A stretch of DNA of 64,000 nt from Buxus sempervirens (lineage: Eukaryota > Streptophyta > Magnoliopsida > Buxales > Buxaceae). Shown piece after piece: positions 63,996 to 64,000 of this stretch; the stretch's first letter is position 1; every line of letters begins with the position of its first letter. Made by a program: the position numbers and the translations under genes. Location: assembly GCA_947561395.2 (NCBI GenBank), contig OX387187.1, forward strand, positions 19,263,829 through 19,327,828. The letters run 5' to 3'. The notes under the pieces were generated by a model. It was not told where the DNA came from and did no database searches. It was given only the letters and a program-made list of their open reading frames with translations.

Positions 63996-64000
63996 TTTCC

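Larger units (their letters stand above)
59278..64000 (+). mobile_element. Degenerate L1-type LINE, interrupted by another LINE, open at the right edge
   Basis: The left part (59278-60331) is a broken ORF1-like region with Gly/Glu-rich frames. ORF2 follows to the right of the nested LINE: an endonuclease part (62248-62829) and RT pieces (63240-64000). Several frameshifts and stops are visible, and the element runs off the window. A 22-bp tandem duplication around TCTCAAGGGATTACG lies at 59550-59593. Confidence 0.75.

Overview
The window is repeat-dominated nuclear DNA from a flowering plant, probably a woody eudicot. The clues are an organellar seryl-tRNA synthetase gene with plant-type introns, a plant Tat-lineage Ty3/gypsy element with two RNase H domains, plant L1-type LINEs, TRIMs and hAT-like MITEs. 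No prokaryotic features are present. The only securely recognised host gene is at the left edge: the first two coding exons of organellar seryl-tRNA synthetase (339-802, minus strand), which runs off the window. A possible last exon of another minus-strand host gene lies at 57940-57990.

Layout. 1-1223: host gene start. 1224-4888: small solo LTRs in otherwise plain DNA. 4889-7612: a reversed Tat-type LTR with a further solo LTR inside it. 9322-39384: a four-level stack. A chromovirus-like solo LTR holds two solo LTRs of Tat type (11508-14223, 14356-39186). The second of these holds a 23.0 kb, nearly whole, young Tat element (15771-38796). All four insertions have perfect 5-bp target duplications. 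41900-43650: an old reversed gypsy pol fossil split by two hAT-like MITEs. 44466-45275: a MITE within a MITE. 45954-52220: a 5'-truncated LINE split by two solo LTRs. 52925-55666: a TRIM split by a Tat-type solo LTR. 58548-58673: a decayed organelle-type tRNA-His duplication. About 59278 to the right edge: a degenerate LINE interrupted by a second LINE with a 21-bp target duplication.

The Tat element has identical-length LTRs (2,273 bp, about 8 differences by eye), a tRNA primer site, a leader with two families of tandem repeats, gag, protease with a G-patch-like motif, and RT/RNase H/second RNase H/integrase. Its 3' part carries two antisense, intron-containing gene regions of the DUF7745/plant-mobile-domain kind, each with its own TATA box.

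The most interesting signal is a recurring module of short palindromes with GTATCCGG...CCGGATAC arms. It lies upstream of the TATA box in the LTR, upstream of both antisense TATA boxes, and once more in the leader. Related LTR subfamilies in the window carry palindromes at the equivalent place but with a different core (TCCGAC/GTCGGA or CCCGTA/TACGGG). This looks like a shared, fast-changing control site linking sense and antisense promoters. The control role is an inference.
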